From NCBI GenBank assembly GCA_945907045.1, contig CAMDSH010000029.1:1-38305 (forward strand): a stretch of 38,305 bases of DNA, in the 5' to 3' direction. The DNA comes from Rhizobium sp. Q54 (GTDB lineage Bacteria; Pseudomonadota; Alphaproteobacteria; Rhizobiales; Xanthobacteraceae). The translations under genes were made by a program, and so were the position numbers. This document shows positions 1 to 8,260 of the stretch, in pieces (positions within the stretch are counted from its first letter, which is position 1; the number at the start of each line of letters is the position of its first letter). Below the pieces are notes generated by a model, which saw only the letters and a list, made by a program, of their open reading frames with translations, searched no databases and was not told where the DNA came from.

Positions 1-232
1 GCTGAAGGTGCCTGGCTGAACCAGTTTGACGACGTTAGAATTCGACACGGCATATTACTCCTTCGGTGGAGAAGTGGAGGCTTCAACTACCCCCACGATA
101 TGCCGCCTTCCTGATCTACCCCGTCACCAACTTTCGACCATAGCTCACCGGCCGCGGCTACGCCGGCAGTTATGTTGCGTTGTTGCTAAAGCAGCTTCGC
201 GGGCCACGCCGGTCCGGCGCAATCGCCCGGTC

Positions 233-1156
233 TTAATCCTTCAGCGCGACGCCGAGCCGTCCGGCGAGATCCTGCACGAATTGCCATGCCACGCGCCCGG
301 AGCGCGAGCCGCGCGTCGTCGCCCATTCCAGCGCTTCGCGCTTTAGTTCTTCGCCGCGCTTGGGAATTTTGTAGTGTGCGACGTAGCCCTCGACCATCGC
401 AATGAATTCGTCCTGGCTGCAGCGGTGAAAGCCGAGCCAGAGGCCGAAGCGGTCGGAGAGCGAGACTTTTTCTTCCACCGTTTCACCCGGATTAATAGCG
501 GTCGAGCGCTCGTTCTCCATCATGTCGCGTGACATCAAATGCCGGCGGTTGGAGGTAGCGTAGAACATCACGTTTTCGGGGCGGCCTTCGATCCCGCCTT
601 CAAGCACGGCTTTGAGCGATTTGTAGGAGGTGTCGTCGGCGTCGAATGAAAGATCGTCGCAAAACACGATGAAGCGAAACGGCGCTGCGCGCGTGATCGC
701 CATCAGGTTGGGCAGGCTCTCGATATCCTCGCGGTGAATTTCGACCAGCTTGAGCGGCGCTTGCGAACCTTTTTTTTCCAGTGTGGCGTTGACCGCCGCA
801 TGCGCCGCCTTCACCAGCGACGACTTGCCCATGCCGCGCGCACCCCACAGCAGCGCGTTGTTGGCGGGAAGGCCGCGGGCGAAACGCTCGGTGTTCTCCA
901 CCAGCGTATCGCGCATCCGGTCGATGCCCTTGAGCAGCGACATCTCGACGCGGTTGACGTGCGGCACCGGGGCGAGGCGGCCTTCCGGCTGCCAGACGAA
1001 GGCGTCGGCGGCGGAAAAGTTGGGCGCTGCGGTCTCGCGCGGGGCAAGCCGTTCCAGCGCCGCAGCGATGCGCGCAAGGGTCGCGGACTCGCCATTGCCG
1101 GCGGTTTTGCCTTTGGCGGCCGAGGCCGGTTTGGAGCTGGATTTTTGTTTGGCCAT
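233..1156 (-). CDS. DUF815-family AAA+ ATPase
   Basis: Predicted cytosolic P-loop ATPase of 307 residues, of the DUF815 family. A Walker A motif GARGMGKS is visible at about residues 105-112, a Walker B strand FIVFCDDLSF at about 162-171, and a sensor-like TSNRRHLMSR at about 201-210. The N-terminal 45 residues are Lys/Ala/Ser-rich and probably disordered. The frame stays open 25 codons further upstream, but that extension is Arg/Ser-rich and unlike a protein start, so I chose the ATG giving MAKQKS. The gene is divergent from yajC, about 200 bp away, an arrangement I recall from other Hyphomicrobiales. The cellular role of the family is not established; no substrate can be inferred from the sequence. 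Confidence 0.88.
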   Translation of the reverse strand: MAKQKSSSKPASAAKGKTAGNGESATLARIAAALERLAPRETAAPNFSAADAFVWQPEGRLAPVPHVNRVEMSLLKGIDRMRDTLVENTERFARGLPANNALLWGARGMGKSSLVKAAHAAVNATLEKKGSQAPLKLVEIHREDIESLPNLMAITRAAPFRFIVFCDDLSFDADDTSYKSLKAVLEGGIEGRPENVMFYATSNRRHLMSRDMMENERSTAINPGETVEEKVSLSDRFGLWLGFHRCSQDEFIAMVEGYVAHYKIPKRGEELKREALEWATTRGSRSGRVAWQFVQDLAGRLGVALKD

Positions 1157-1354
1157 GCGGGTACTCGTCGTTGCGCTGCTCTTAGCGGGGCTCCGGCACG
1201 CTCGCAAGGCAGGGCGGCTGCAAAGGCCCAAAAACTGGCGTTTTTAGAGGGTCTGGCAGCGTTGCAATTGGGCCCACGGCAGCTATAGTCCGCGCGAATT
1301 TCGCGCAATTGCGGTCACTTCCGCGACCCGCGCCGGACTTAAAGGGAACATTCG

Positions 1355-1702
1355 ATGCTGATTACGCCCGCGCTCGCGCAAGGCGCTTCACCGTTCGGCG
1401 GCGACGGCGGCATGCTGATGTCGCTTTTGCCGTTCATCCTGATTTTCGTGATCATGTATTTCCTGATCCTGCGCCCGCAGCAGAAGCGGGTGAAGCAGCA
1501 CCAGGAAATGGTCAAGAACGTGCGCCGCGGCGACACCGTCGTCACTTCCGGCGGCCTTGTCGGCAAGGTCACCAAGGTGATCGACGACGATCAGGTCGAA
1601 GTTGAGATCGCGGACGATGTGCGGGTGCGGCAGATGCGGCAGATGCTCACCGATGTGCGCGCCAAGGGCGAACCGGTGAAGGACGAGGCTGCGTCCGGCT
1701 GA
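1355..1702 (+). CDS. yajC: Sec translocon accessory subunit YajC
   Basis: Small inner-membrane protein of 115 residues that associates with SecD and SecF and supports SecYEG-dependent export. One transmembrane helix lies at about residues 21-39, followed by the family signature RPQQKR at 40-45 and a cytosolic domain with the GDTVVTSGGLVGKV segment. The length is typical of the family. An AGGGAA ribosome-binding site precedes the ATG. It opens a co-directional yajC-secD-secF run, with secD starting 36 bp after its stop. A 15-base odd palindrome lies about 50 bp upstream. Confidence 0.96.
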   Translation: MLITPALAQGASPFGGDGGMLMSLLPFILIFVIMYFLILRPQQKRVKQHQEMVKNVRRGDTVVTSGGLVGKVTKVIDDDQVEVEIADDVRVRQMRQMLTDVRAKGEPVKDEAASG

Positions 1703-1738
1703 TCGCCGGCGCAGGTCGCACCGGAGTCGGGACGGTCA

Positions 1739-3343
1739 ATGCTTTATTTTACGCGGTGGAAGGCAGCGGCGGTCGTGTTCACGGCCTTCATCGTATGCCT
1801 GTTCGCCGTTCCAAATTTCTTTCCGGAAAAAACCGTGCAGAGCTGGCCGAAGTGGGCGCAGCGCCACGTTGTGCTCGGGCTCGACCTGCAAGGCGGCTCG
1901 CACATTTTGCTTGAAGTCGATTCCAACGCCGTGCGCAAAGAAAAGCTGGAGACGCTGCGCGACGACGTGCGCCGCGTGCTGCGCGAGGCGCGTGTCGGCT
2001 ATACCGGCCTTGCCGTTCGCGGCAACAGCGTGGAAGTGCGCATCCGCGAGGGCGGAGAACAGCAGGCGCGCACGAAACTGCAGGATTTGTCGCAGCCGCT
2101 CGGTGGCATTCTCGGCACCAGCGGTGCGCGTACCGTCGATATAACGACCGAGGCGGGCGGGCTGATCCGGCTCACGATGACCGAACCGGCGATCATTGAG
2201 CGCATCCGTCAATCGGTCGAGCAATCGATCCAGATCGTCGAGCGGCGCGTCAACGAACTCGGCACCGTCGAGCCGCTGATCCAGCGCCAGGGCGTCGATC
2301 GCATTCTGGTGCAGGTGCCCGGCTTGCAGGATCCGACACGGTTGAAGGAATTGCTGGGCAAGACCGCGAAACTCGATTTCCGCCTCGTCGATCTGACGAT
2401 GGCGCCGGAGCAGGCTCAAGCGGGACGCGCGCCGCCGGAGTCGGAAGTTCTCATGAGTTCGGCCAAGCAGGGCCAGCGGGCGCCGTATTTGATCGAGAAG
2501 CGCGTGATGGTGTCGGGTGGCGATCTTACCGACGCGCAGCCGGGCTTCGATCAACGCAGCAGCGAGCCGATCGTCAGTTTCCGTTTCAACACATCCGGTG
2601 CGCGCAAGTTCGCGCAGGTGACGCAGGAGAATGTCGGCAAGCCCTTCGCCATCGTGCTGGACAACGAAGTGATCTCCGCGCCGGTAATCCGCGAACCGAT
2701 CCTCGGCGGCTCCGGGCAAATTTCGGGCAGCTTCACGGTCGAGCAGGCAAACGATCTCGCCATCCTGTTGCGCGCCGGTGCGTTGCCCGCGCCGCTCACC
2801 ATCATCGAAGAGCGCACGGTCGGTCCCGGCCTTGGTCAGGACTCGATTGAAAAGGGCAAGCTGTCGTCTTATGTCGGCGCGGCGATGGTCATCATCTTCA
2901 TGCTGGTCACCTACGGCCTGTTCGGCCTGTTCGCCAACATCGCGGTGGCCATCAACGTCGCCATGATCTTTGGCATTCTCTCGCTGCTTAACGCGACGCT
3001 CACTCTGCCCGGCATTGCCGGCATCGTGCTCACTGTCGGCATCGCGGTGGACTCCAACGTGCTTATTTATGAGCGCATCCGCGAAGAAGTGCGCGGCGGA
3101 CGCTCGCCGATCAACGCCATCGACGCGGGATTCAGCCGCGCGCTCGCGACCATTCTCGATTCCAACATCACGACTTTCATCGCCGCCGCGGTCCTGTTTT
3201 ATATCGGCACCGGCCCGGTGCGCGGCTTTGCCGTCACGCTCGGCATCGGCATTCTCACGACCGTCTTCACCGCCTTCACTGTAACGCGGCTGATCGTCGC
3301 TTACTGGGTGCGCTGGCGGCGTCCGCAGCACGTACCGATCTGA
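1739..3343 (+). CDS. secD: Protein translocase subunit SecD
   Basis: Inner-membrane RND-type subunit, 534 residues, that uses the proton gradient to pull exported proteins through SecYEG on the periplasmic side. TM1 is at about residues 8-26 and is followed at 49-53 by the conserved DLQGG motif. A large periplasmic region comes next, then a C-terminal bundle of five helices (from about 375) containing the family signature GIAVDSNVLIYERIREE at about 434-450. secF begins 11 bp after the stop. Length and motif order match stand-alone alphaproteobacterial SecD; there is no SecDF fusion. Confidence 0.97.
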   Translation: MLYFTRWKAAAVVFTAFIVCLFAVPNFFPEKTVQSWPKWAQRHVVLGLDLQGGSHILLEVDSNAVRKEKLETLRDDVRRVLREARVGYTGLAVRGNSVEVRIREGGEQQARTKLQDLSQPLGGILGTSGARTVDITTEAGGLIRLTMTEPAIIERIRQSVEQSIQIVERRVNELGTVEPLIQRQGVDRILVQVPGLQDPTRLKELLGKTAKLDFRLVDLTMAPEQAQAGRAPPESEVLMSSAKQGQRAPYLIEKRVMVSGGDLTDAQPGFDQRSSEPIVSFRFNTSGARKFAQVTQENVGKPFAIVLDNEVISAPVIREPILGGSGQISGSFTVEQANDLAILLRAGALPAPLTIIEERTVGPGLGQDSIEKGKLSSYVGAAMVIIFMLVTYGLFGLFANIAVAINVAMIFGILSLLNATLTLPGIAGIVLTVGIAVDSNVLIYERIREEVRGGRSPINAIDAGFSRALATILDSNITTFIAAAVLFYIGTGPVRGFAVTLGIGILTTVFTAFTVTRLIVAYWVRWRRPQHVPI

Positions 3344-3354
3344 CGGGGGAACAC

Positions 3355-4290
3355 ATGAAACTCCTCCGCATCGTACCGGACGACACCAAATTCGATTTCA
3401 TGCGTTTCCGGCGCATCAGCTTTCCCGTGTCGGCGCTACTGTCGATCATGGCGATTGCGCTGTATTTTTTCCACGGGCTGAATTTCGGCATCGACTTCCG
3501 TGGCGGCACTTTGCTGGAAGTGCAGTCGAAATCCGGTCCCGCCGATATCGCAAAAATGCGCACGACGCTGGGCGGGCTCAATCTCGGCGAAGTGCAGCTG
3601 CAGCAGTTCGGCGGGCCGACCGACGTGCTGATCCGCATTTCCGAGCAGCCGGGCGGCGATGCCGCGCAGCAGGCGGCGGTGCAGAAGGTTCGCGCGGCGT
3701 TGGGCAGTGAAGTCGATTACCGCCGCGTCGAGGTTGTCGGGCCGCGCGTGTCGGGCGAACTTTTGTCCTACGGCGTGATCGGCCTCATTCTCGCGATCTT
3801 GTGTATTTTCATCTACCTGTGGTTCCGTTTCGAGTGGCAATTCGCGCTCGGCGCCATGATCGCCAACGTGCACGATCTTGTTTTGACCATCGGCTTCATG
3901 TCGCTGGCGCAGATCGATTTTGACCTCACCAGCATCGCTGCGCTGCTTACGATTTTGGGCTATTCGCTTAACGACACGGTGGTGATCTACGACCGTATTC
4001 GCGAGATGCTGCGCCGCTATAAGAAGCTTCCCATTGCCGATTTGCTGAATGCGTCGATCAACTCGACGCTGTCGCGCTCGGTCATCACGCACGTGACCGT
4101 GAGCTTGGCGCTCCTCGCGCTGCTGCTGTTCGGCGGGCAGGCGATCCACAGCTTCACCGCGACCATGATGTTCGGCGTCGTGCTGGTCGGCACCTATACG
4201 TCGATCTTCATCGCCGCGCCGATCCTGATCTATCTCGGCGTCGGCCTGGGGCGCGCCGAAGGCCGCGACGAAACGCCGGACAGGCCGTAA
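3355..4290 (+). CDS. secF: Protein translocase subunit SecF
   Basis: Partner of SecD, 311 residues, inner membrane. TM1 is at about 20-40, followed by the FGIDFRGGTLLEV motif at about 45-57, a short periplasmic domain, and C-terminal helices with GYSLNDTVVIYDRIRE at about 202-217, the SecF counterpart of the SecD proton-relay helix. A GGGGAA ribosome-binding site precedes the ATG. The next gene (Mth938-like) starts 10 bp downstream, so secF is probably co-transcribed with the two complex I assembly-factor homologues that follow. Confidence 0.97.
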   Translation: MKLLRIVPDDTKFDFMRFRRISFPVSALLSIMAIALYFFHGLNFGIDFRGGTLLEVQSKSGPADIAKMRTTLGGLNLGEVQLQQFGGPTDVLIRISEQPGGDAAQQAAVQKVRAALGSEVDYRRVEVVGPRVSGELLSYGVIGLILAILCIFIYLWFRFEWQFALGAMIANVHDLVLTIGFMSLAQIDFDLTSIAALLTILGYSLNDTVVIYDRIREMLRRYKKLPIADLLNASINSTLSRSVITHVTVSLALLALLLFGGQAIHSFTATMMFGVVLVGTYTSIFIAAPILIYLGVGLGRAEGRDETPDRP

Positions 4291-4300
4291 GTTATCCCCG

Positions 4301-4684
4301 ATGGCGGCTCCGCGCGATAAGCCGCATCTTCCCGAACAGACGCAGATCGATGCCTACGGCAATGGCGGCTTCCGCTTTGGCGGCATGTCGCATCGTGGCT
4401 CGCTGCTGTGCCTGCCCGACGGCGTGTGGGGGTGGCCGGTGACGTCCGTGGCCGAGTTATCCGAACAGTCGCTGACGAAGGTGCTTGGCTTCGCGGGGCG
4501 GATCGACTTCTGCCTGCTCGGCACCGGGCACGATCCCTGGGCGATGCCGGAGAGCCTGCGCGCGCATTTCCGCGAACGCGGGCTTTCCATCGACGCGATG
4601 CCGACGGGTGCTGCCGTGCGCACCTACAACATCCTGCTGGCGGAAGGCCGCCGCGTCGGTGCGGCGCTTATCGCAGTCGAGTGA
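4301..4684 (+). CDS. Mth938-like (DUF498) protein, NDUFAF3-like
   Basis: Small single-domain protein (127 residues) of the Mth938/DUF498 fold. Family-like features are GGFRFGGMSHRGSLL near residues 24-38, the central IDFCLLGTGHDPWAMPE, and a C-terminal AVRTYNILLAEGRRVGAALI. The mitochondrial member of this family is NDUFAF3, an assembly factor for respiratory complex I; bacterial members have no settled biochemical role. It is packed between secF (10 bp) and a second complex-I-assembly-like gene (24 bp), which supports a role in membrane or respiratory complex assembly by inference only. No catalytic motif is visible. Confidence 0.85.
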   Translation: MAAPRDKPHLPEQTQIDAYGNGGFRFGGMSHRGSLLCLPDGVWGWPVTSVAELSEQSLTKVLGFAGRIDFCLLGTGHDPWAMPESLRAHFRERGLSIDAMPTGAAVRTYNILLAEGRRVGAALIAVE

Positions 4685-4708
4685 ATGGCGCGCTAAGCTT
4701 GCTCCTAC

Positions 4709-5551
4709 ATGCAGGACGATCATTGCCAAAAGCTCGTGCGCGAGGCGGACAAAGACCGTTTCCTCGCTGCGCTGTTTGCACCCGCTGAGCGCCGCGCGGC
4801 GTTGTTCGCGCTCTACGCATTCAATGTTGAAATCGCGCGCGTGCGTGAGGTGGCGCGCGAACCGATGCCCGGAGAGATACGTCTGCAATGGTGGCGCGAT
4901 GTGTTGGGTGGTGAGCGGGCAGGCGAAGCGAAGGCGCATCCTGTCGCTTCGGCTCTGCTCGATACCATCGAGCGTCACGGGCTGCCGCTCGAGCCGCTGC
5001 TCGCTCTGATCGAGGCGCGCAGCTTCGATCTTTACGATGAGCCGATGGCGGGCCTCGGCGAGCTTGAAGGTTACGCGCGCAAGACCAATTCGGCGCTGAT
5101 CGAAGGCGCGGCGCGCATTCTTGGCAACGCGCAGAATTCCATCGCCGATCTGGCCGGGCACGCCGGTATCGCCCACGCCACCGCCGGGTTGCTGCTGGCG
5201 TTTCCGCTGCACGCCTCGCGGCGGCAGCTTTTCGTGCCGCTTGAAACGCTGACGCGCTATGGCGCAAAACCCGAAGACATTTTCGCCGGCAAGGCCACCG
5301 TCGAGTTGCGCTCCGCGTTCGCGGAATTGCGGCTGCGCGCGCGGCGGCATCTCGCGGCGGCGGGAGAGTTGATCGCCGCTGCGCCCGACACCGTGCTACC
5401 CGCGCTGCTGCCGCTGGCGCTGGTGCGCCCGATGCTCGATTTCATGGAGCGGTCCGCTTACGACCCGTTCAAGCCTGACGAACTTCCGCAATGGAGACGG
5501 CAGTGGCTGATGTGGCGCGCTTCGAAACGGCGGCGGCGCATCGCGGGCTGA
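4709..5551 (+). CDS. Squalene/phytoene synthase-like protein lacking Asp-rich motifs (NDUFAF6-like)
   Basis: A 280-residue protein with the all-helical squalene/phytoene synthase fold. At residues 35-47, where catalytic members carry the first Asp-rich motif after an ALYA(W/F) segment, it reads YAFNVEIARVRE with no DDxxD. The second motif (D-x-x-x-D before TNIxRD in true synthases) is also absent; the region reads HAGIAHATAGLLLAFP. Conserved stretches GEIRLQWWRD (55-64) and ELEGYARKTNSALI (about 118) resemble mitochondrial NDUFAF6, a complex I assembly factor. I therefore read it as a non-catalytic homologue, not a terpenoid enzyme. It sits behind secDF and the NDUFAF3-like gene and ends 2 bp from the convergent trmFO stop. 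Confidence 0.85.
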   Translation: MQDDHCQKLVREADKDRFLAALFAPAERRAALFALYAFNVEIARVREVAREPMPGEIRLQWWRDVLGGERAGEAKAHPVASALLDTIERHGLPLEPLLALIEARSFDLYDEPMAGLGELEGYARKTNSALIEGAARILGNAQNSIADLAGHAGIAHATAGLLLAFPLHASRRQLFVPLETLTRYGAKPEDIFAGKATVELRSAFAELRLRARRHLAAAGELIAAAPDTVLPALLPLALVRPMLDFMERSAYDPFKPDELPQWRRQWLMWRASKRRRRIAG

Positions 5552-5553
5552 AC

Positions 5554-6951
5554 TTATTCCGCCGCGGCGGCGTGTTCGCCCGCGATCCAGCGGTCGAGAT
5601 CGGCGAGCGCGCGCTGACATAGCGCACGCTTTTTCGCGATGGTCTTCGGCGTTCCGCGCAGCCGCTTGCCGTCTTCCCCAATTGCAGGTTCCTGCGTGAG
5701 TGGCGGAAACAATCCAAAATTCGCATTCATCGGCTGGAACGACGAAGGGCCCGCGTCGATGGTGTCGATGTGTCCGCCGGTGATGTGTCCGATCAGCGCG
5801 CCATGCGCGCTCGTCGCCGGCGGGAGCGACAATTCTTCGCCCAATCGTTCGGCGGCGGCGAAGCGCCCGGTGAGCAGCCCGATGGCGGCGGATTCCACAT
5901 AGCCCTCGCAGCCGGTGATTTGTCCCGCGAAACGCAAACGCGGCTGTGCTTTGAGCCGCAGCGTCTCGTCGAGCAGGCGCGGCGAATTCAAATACGTATT
6001 GCGATGCAGGCCGCCGAGCCGCGCGAACTCGGCATTCTCCAGGCCGGGAATTGTGCGGAAGATGCGAACCTGTTCGGCGTGTTTCAATTTGGTCTGAAAG
6101 CCGACCATGTTGAACAGCGTGGCGAGCTTGTTGTCCTGCCGCAGTTGCACGACTGCGTAGGGCTTCTCGTCAGGTTTGTGTGCGTTGGTCAGGCCCATCG
6201 GTTTCATTGGCCCGTGCCGCGGCGTCTCGCGTCCGCGTTCCGCCATCACTTCGATGGGCAGGCAGCCGTCGAAATACGGCGTCGATTCCCAGTCGTGAAA
6301 CTGCGTCTTCTCGCCGGCCAGCAGTGCGTCGATGAAGGCTTCGTACTGCTCGCGGTTGAGCGGACAGTTAATGTAGTCGGCGCCGGATTTGTCGTAGCGC
6401 GACTGAAACCATGCGCCGGTCATGTCGATGGAGTCGCGGTGCACGATCGGCGCCAGCGCATCGAAGAACGCCAGCGCATCCTCGCCGGTAAGCGCGCGCA
6501 CGGCACTCGCGAGAGCAGGCGAGGTGAGCGGGCCGGTCGCGATGATGACGCTGTCCCAGTCGTCCGGCGGCAATCCGGCGATTTCCTCGCGGCGAATGTC
6601 GATCAGCGGATGCGCTTCGAGCGCCGCGCCGATGGCGGCGGAAAATCCGTCGCGGTCCACCGCGAGCGCGCTGCCCGCCGGCACTTTGTTGACGTCGGCG
6701 GTGCGCATGATGAGCGAGCCGAGCCGCCGCATTTCCGCGTGCAGCAGCCCGACGGCGTTGCCGTCGGCATCGTCGGAGCGGAAGGAGTTGGAACAGACCA
6801 GTTCGGCGAAGCCATCGGTCTTGTGCGCGTCGGTCATCCGCACGGGACGCATTTCATGCAGGATAATCGGCACGCCGCGCGCCGCGATCTGCCAGGCGGC
6901 CTCCGAACCGGCGAGGCCGCCGCCGATGACGTGGACAGGCTTGATGCTCAT
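5554..6951 (-). CDS. trmFO: Methylenetetrahydrofolate-tRNA-(uracil-5-)-methyltransferase TrmFO
   Basis: Cytosolic flavoenzyme, 465 residues, that forms 5-methyluridine at position 54 of tRNA using methylenetetrahydrofolate and FAD. The FAD-binding [11 protein letters not shown] is at about residues 10-20. The two family cysteines appear in [12 protein letters not shown] (about residue 53) and in [14 protein letters not shown]. Further hallmarks are [40 protein letters not shown] and [18 protein letters not shown]. Length is normal for the family. It is convergent with the NDUFAF6-like gene and 99 bp downstream of the DUF1127 gene on the same strand, separated from it by a terminator. Confidence 0.96.
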   Translation of the reverse strand: MSIKPVHVIGGGLAGSEAAWQIAARGVPIILHEMRPVRMTDAHKTDGFAELVCSNSFRSDDADGNAVGLLHAEMRRLGSLIMRTADVNKVPAGSALAVDRDGFSAAIGAALEAHPLIDIRREEIAGLPPDDWDSVIIATGPLTSPALASAVRALTGEDALAFFDALAPIVHRDSIDMTGAWFQSRYDKSGADYINCPLNREQYEAFIDALLAGEKTQFHDWESTPYFDGCLPIEVMAERGRETPRHGPMKPMGLTNAHKPDEKPYAVVQLRQDNKLATLFNMVGFQTKLKHAEQVRIFRTIPGLENAEFARLGGLHRNTYLNSPRLLDETLRLKAQPRLRFAGQITGCEGYVESAAIGLLTGRFAAAERLGEELSLPPATSAHGALIGHITGGHIDTIDAGPSSFQPMNANFGLFPPLTQEPAIGEDGKRLRGTPKTIAKKRALCQRALADLDRWIAGEHAAAAE

Positions 6952-7000
6952 GGCCGGAACCTAGGCGCAGGCCGCCGGCGCGGCAACCCGGGTCCCCAAA

Positions 7001-7027
7001 AACGAAAACGCCCGCACGGGGCGGGCG
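7001..7027 (-). terminator. Rho-independent terminator behind the DUF1127 gene
   Basis: A 7-bp perfect stem (CGCCCGC at 7009-7015 with GCGGGCG at 7021-7027) closes a 5-base loop. Read on the minus strand it is followed by a T-rich tract (TTTTCGTTTTT). It lies 24 bp past the stop of the DUF1127 gene and would separate that gene from trmFO. Confidence 0.8.
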
Positions 7028-7050
7028 CTTGCGAGAACTTGTGAGCGCGA

Positions 7051-7203
7051 TTAGCGGTTCGCGCTATTCCAGGCCACCGACGGAATGTCGGAGCGGCTGA
7101 TGCCGATATCGGCAAGCTCGCGGTCGCCCAGACGGGACAGCTCGCGCAGGCTTTTGTTGTAGAGCTTCCAGGTCTGCAGGAAGCGGAGAATGGCGACAAA
7201 CAT
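7051..7203 (-). CDS. DUF1127 (YjiS-like) micro-protein
   Basis: A 50-residue protein, below the usual gene-calling length, with the DUF1127 pattern: an amphipathic N-terminal helix, then LYNKSLRELSRLGDRELADI and GISRSDIPSVAW. The ATG is preceded by GAGG about 8 bases upstream on the minus strand and the gene ends at a rho-independent terminator, which supports it as a real transcription unit. DUF1127 proteins are Arg-rich and cytosolic, and several have been linked to RNA binding and to phosphate and carbon metabolism in alphaproteobacteria. The roughly 280 bp upstream up to the ModA-like gene has no other gene and must contain both divergent promoters. Confidence 0.9.
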   Translation of the reverse strand: MFVAILRFLQTWKLYNKSLRELSRLGDRELADIGISRSDIPSVAWNSANR

Positions 7204-7480
7204 GACGTAACCTCTTCAATTTCCCTCCGGCCCCAAGCCAGAGAATCGTGTTGGCGTGAACATAGGAGTCCATGTTGCGTTGCGGAAGAAATTTTATTGC
7301 GTCGCAGCTACGCCAAAAACGCATAGCTTAAGTAGCTGAATATTAAGGAAATACGGTCGATTACGTCTCAGTTTGAGGAAGAAATCGGGGAAATTTTCTT
7401 CACTTTCCCGCGCCAGTCCACCGCAGCCTTCAAGGCGCTCCGGATCGTGTAGATTGCCCGGCAAAAGCGGGAGGAATGTC

Positions 7481-8245
7481 ATGAGCAAGCTTGTCCTGTC
7501 AGCTATTGCCGCCGCGGTTGTTATTTTCAGCGGCACGGCCAACGCTGCCGAGATCAAAATTTTGACTGCCGGCGCATTCAAGCAAGTTGTGCTGGCGCTG
7601 GTGCCGGATTTCGAGAAGCAGACCGGCCACAAGGTGACGGTCGATAACGGCACAGCGGGCGAACTTTCCAAGCGCATCGAGGGCGGTGAAGCGTTCGACG
7701 TGGCGGTGATTACGCCCGGCGTCGTCGATGATCTCACGAAGAAAGGCAAGATCGCCGAGGGCAGCCGCGTAGCGCTCGCCAGCGTCGGCGTCGGCGTGAT
7801 GGTGAAGGCTGGAGCGCCCGTGCCTGATGTGAGCACTGTCGATGCATTCAAGCGCGCGCTCGTGAACGCCAAGACCGTCGCCTATATCGATCCGGCCAGC
7901 GGCGGCTCGAGCGGTGTGTATCTCGACAAGCTGTTCGAGAAACTGGGCGTCGCTGATGTGGTTCGCCCGAAGGCTAAGCTCAAGCGCGGCGGCTATGTCG
8001 CCGACCTGATTGTCAGCGGCGAGGCTGAACTCGGTATCCATCAGATCAGCGAGATCGTGCCGGTGAAGGAAGTTACGCTGGTCGGACCGCTGCCGAAGGA
8101 AATCCAGAACAGCACGACCTACGCGGCGGCACTGAGCGCATCGACCAAAGAGGGCGACGCCGCCAAGGCGCTGATCAAGGCGCTGTCCGGGCCGGCCGCC
8201 GCCGCGGTGCTCAAGTCGAAAGGCATGGACCCGGCGGGCTCTTAA
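7481..8245 (+). CDS. ModA-like periplasmic substrate-binding protein
   Basis: Exported solute-binding protein of 254 residues (type II periplasmic binding fold, ModA/extracellular family 11). An N-terminal signal peptide (about 1-22, ending GTANA-AE) is followed by EIKILTAGAFKQVV, NGTAGELSKRIEGGEAFDVAV and a GGSSGVYLDKLFEKLG segment. The ATG has a strong GGGAGGAA ribosome-binding site; the frame is open 36 codons further upstream, but that stretch does not look like a leader. Molybdate is the ligand of the best-known relatives, but no modB/modC is near and the ligand cannot be told from sequence. An MFS gene follows 15 bp downstream, an unusual partner for a binding protein. Confidence 0.85.
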   Translation: MSKLVLSAIAAAVVIFSGTANAAEIKILTAGAFKQVVLALVPDFEKQTGHKVTVDNGTAGELSKRIEGGEAFDVAVITPGVVDDLTKKGKIAEGSRVALASVGVGVMVKAGAPVPDVSTVDAFKRALVNAKTVAYIDPASGGSSGVYLDKLFEKLGVADVVRPKAKLKRGGYVADLIVSGEAELGIHQISEIVPVKEVTLVGPLPKEIQNSTTYAAALSASTKEGDAAKALIKALSGPAAAAVLKSKGMDPAGS

Positions 8246-8260
8246 AACGCGCGCCGCGCT

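Noticed and set aside
1..232. Possible 3' end of a gene at the left edge (plus frame 1 open to a TGA at 112-114) and a 106-codon frame at 26-346
   Set aside because: The first 37 codons give no recognisable domain and the second frame overlaps the DUF815 gene; too little to call either one.
1736..3331. Long open frame on the minus strand opposite secD
   Set aside because: It mirrors a well-supported secD. Its product is Arg/Asp/His-rich low-complexity sequence typical of antisense frames in high-GC DNA, and it has no motifs.
5770..7044. Long plus-strand frame opposite trmFO and the DUF1127 terminator
   Set aside because: Shadow of trmFO; it runs across a terminator and shows no family features.
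7325..7345. TTAA...TTAA upstream of the ModA-like gene considered as a CtrA site
   Set aside because: The spacing between the half-sites is 11 bases, not the 7 required by the CtrA consensus.
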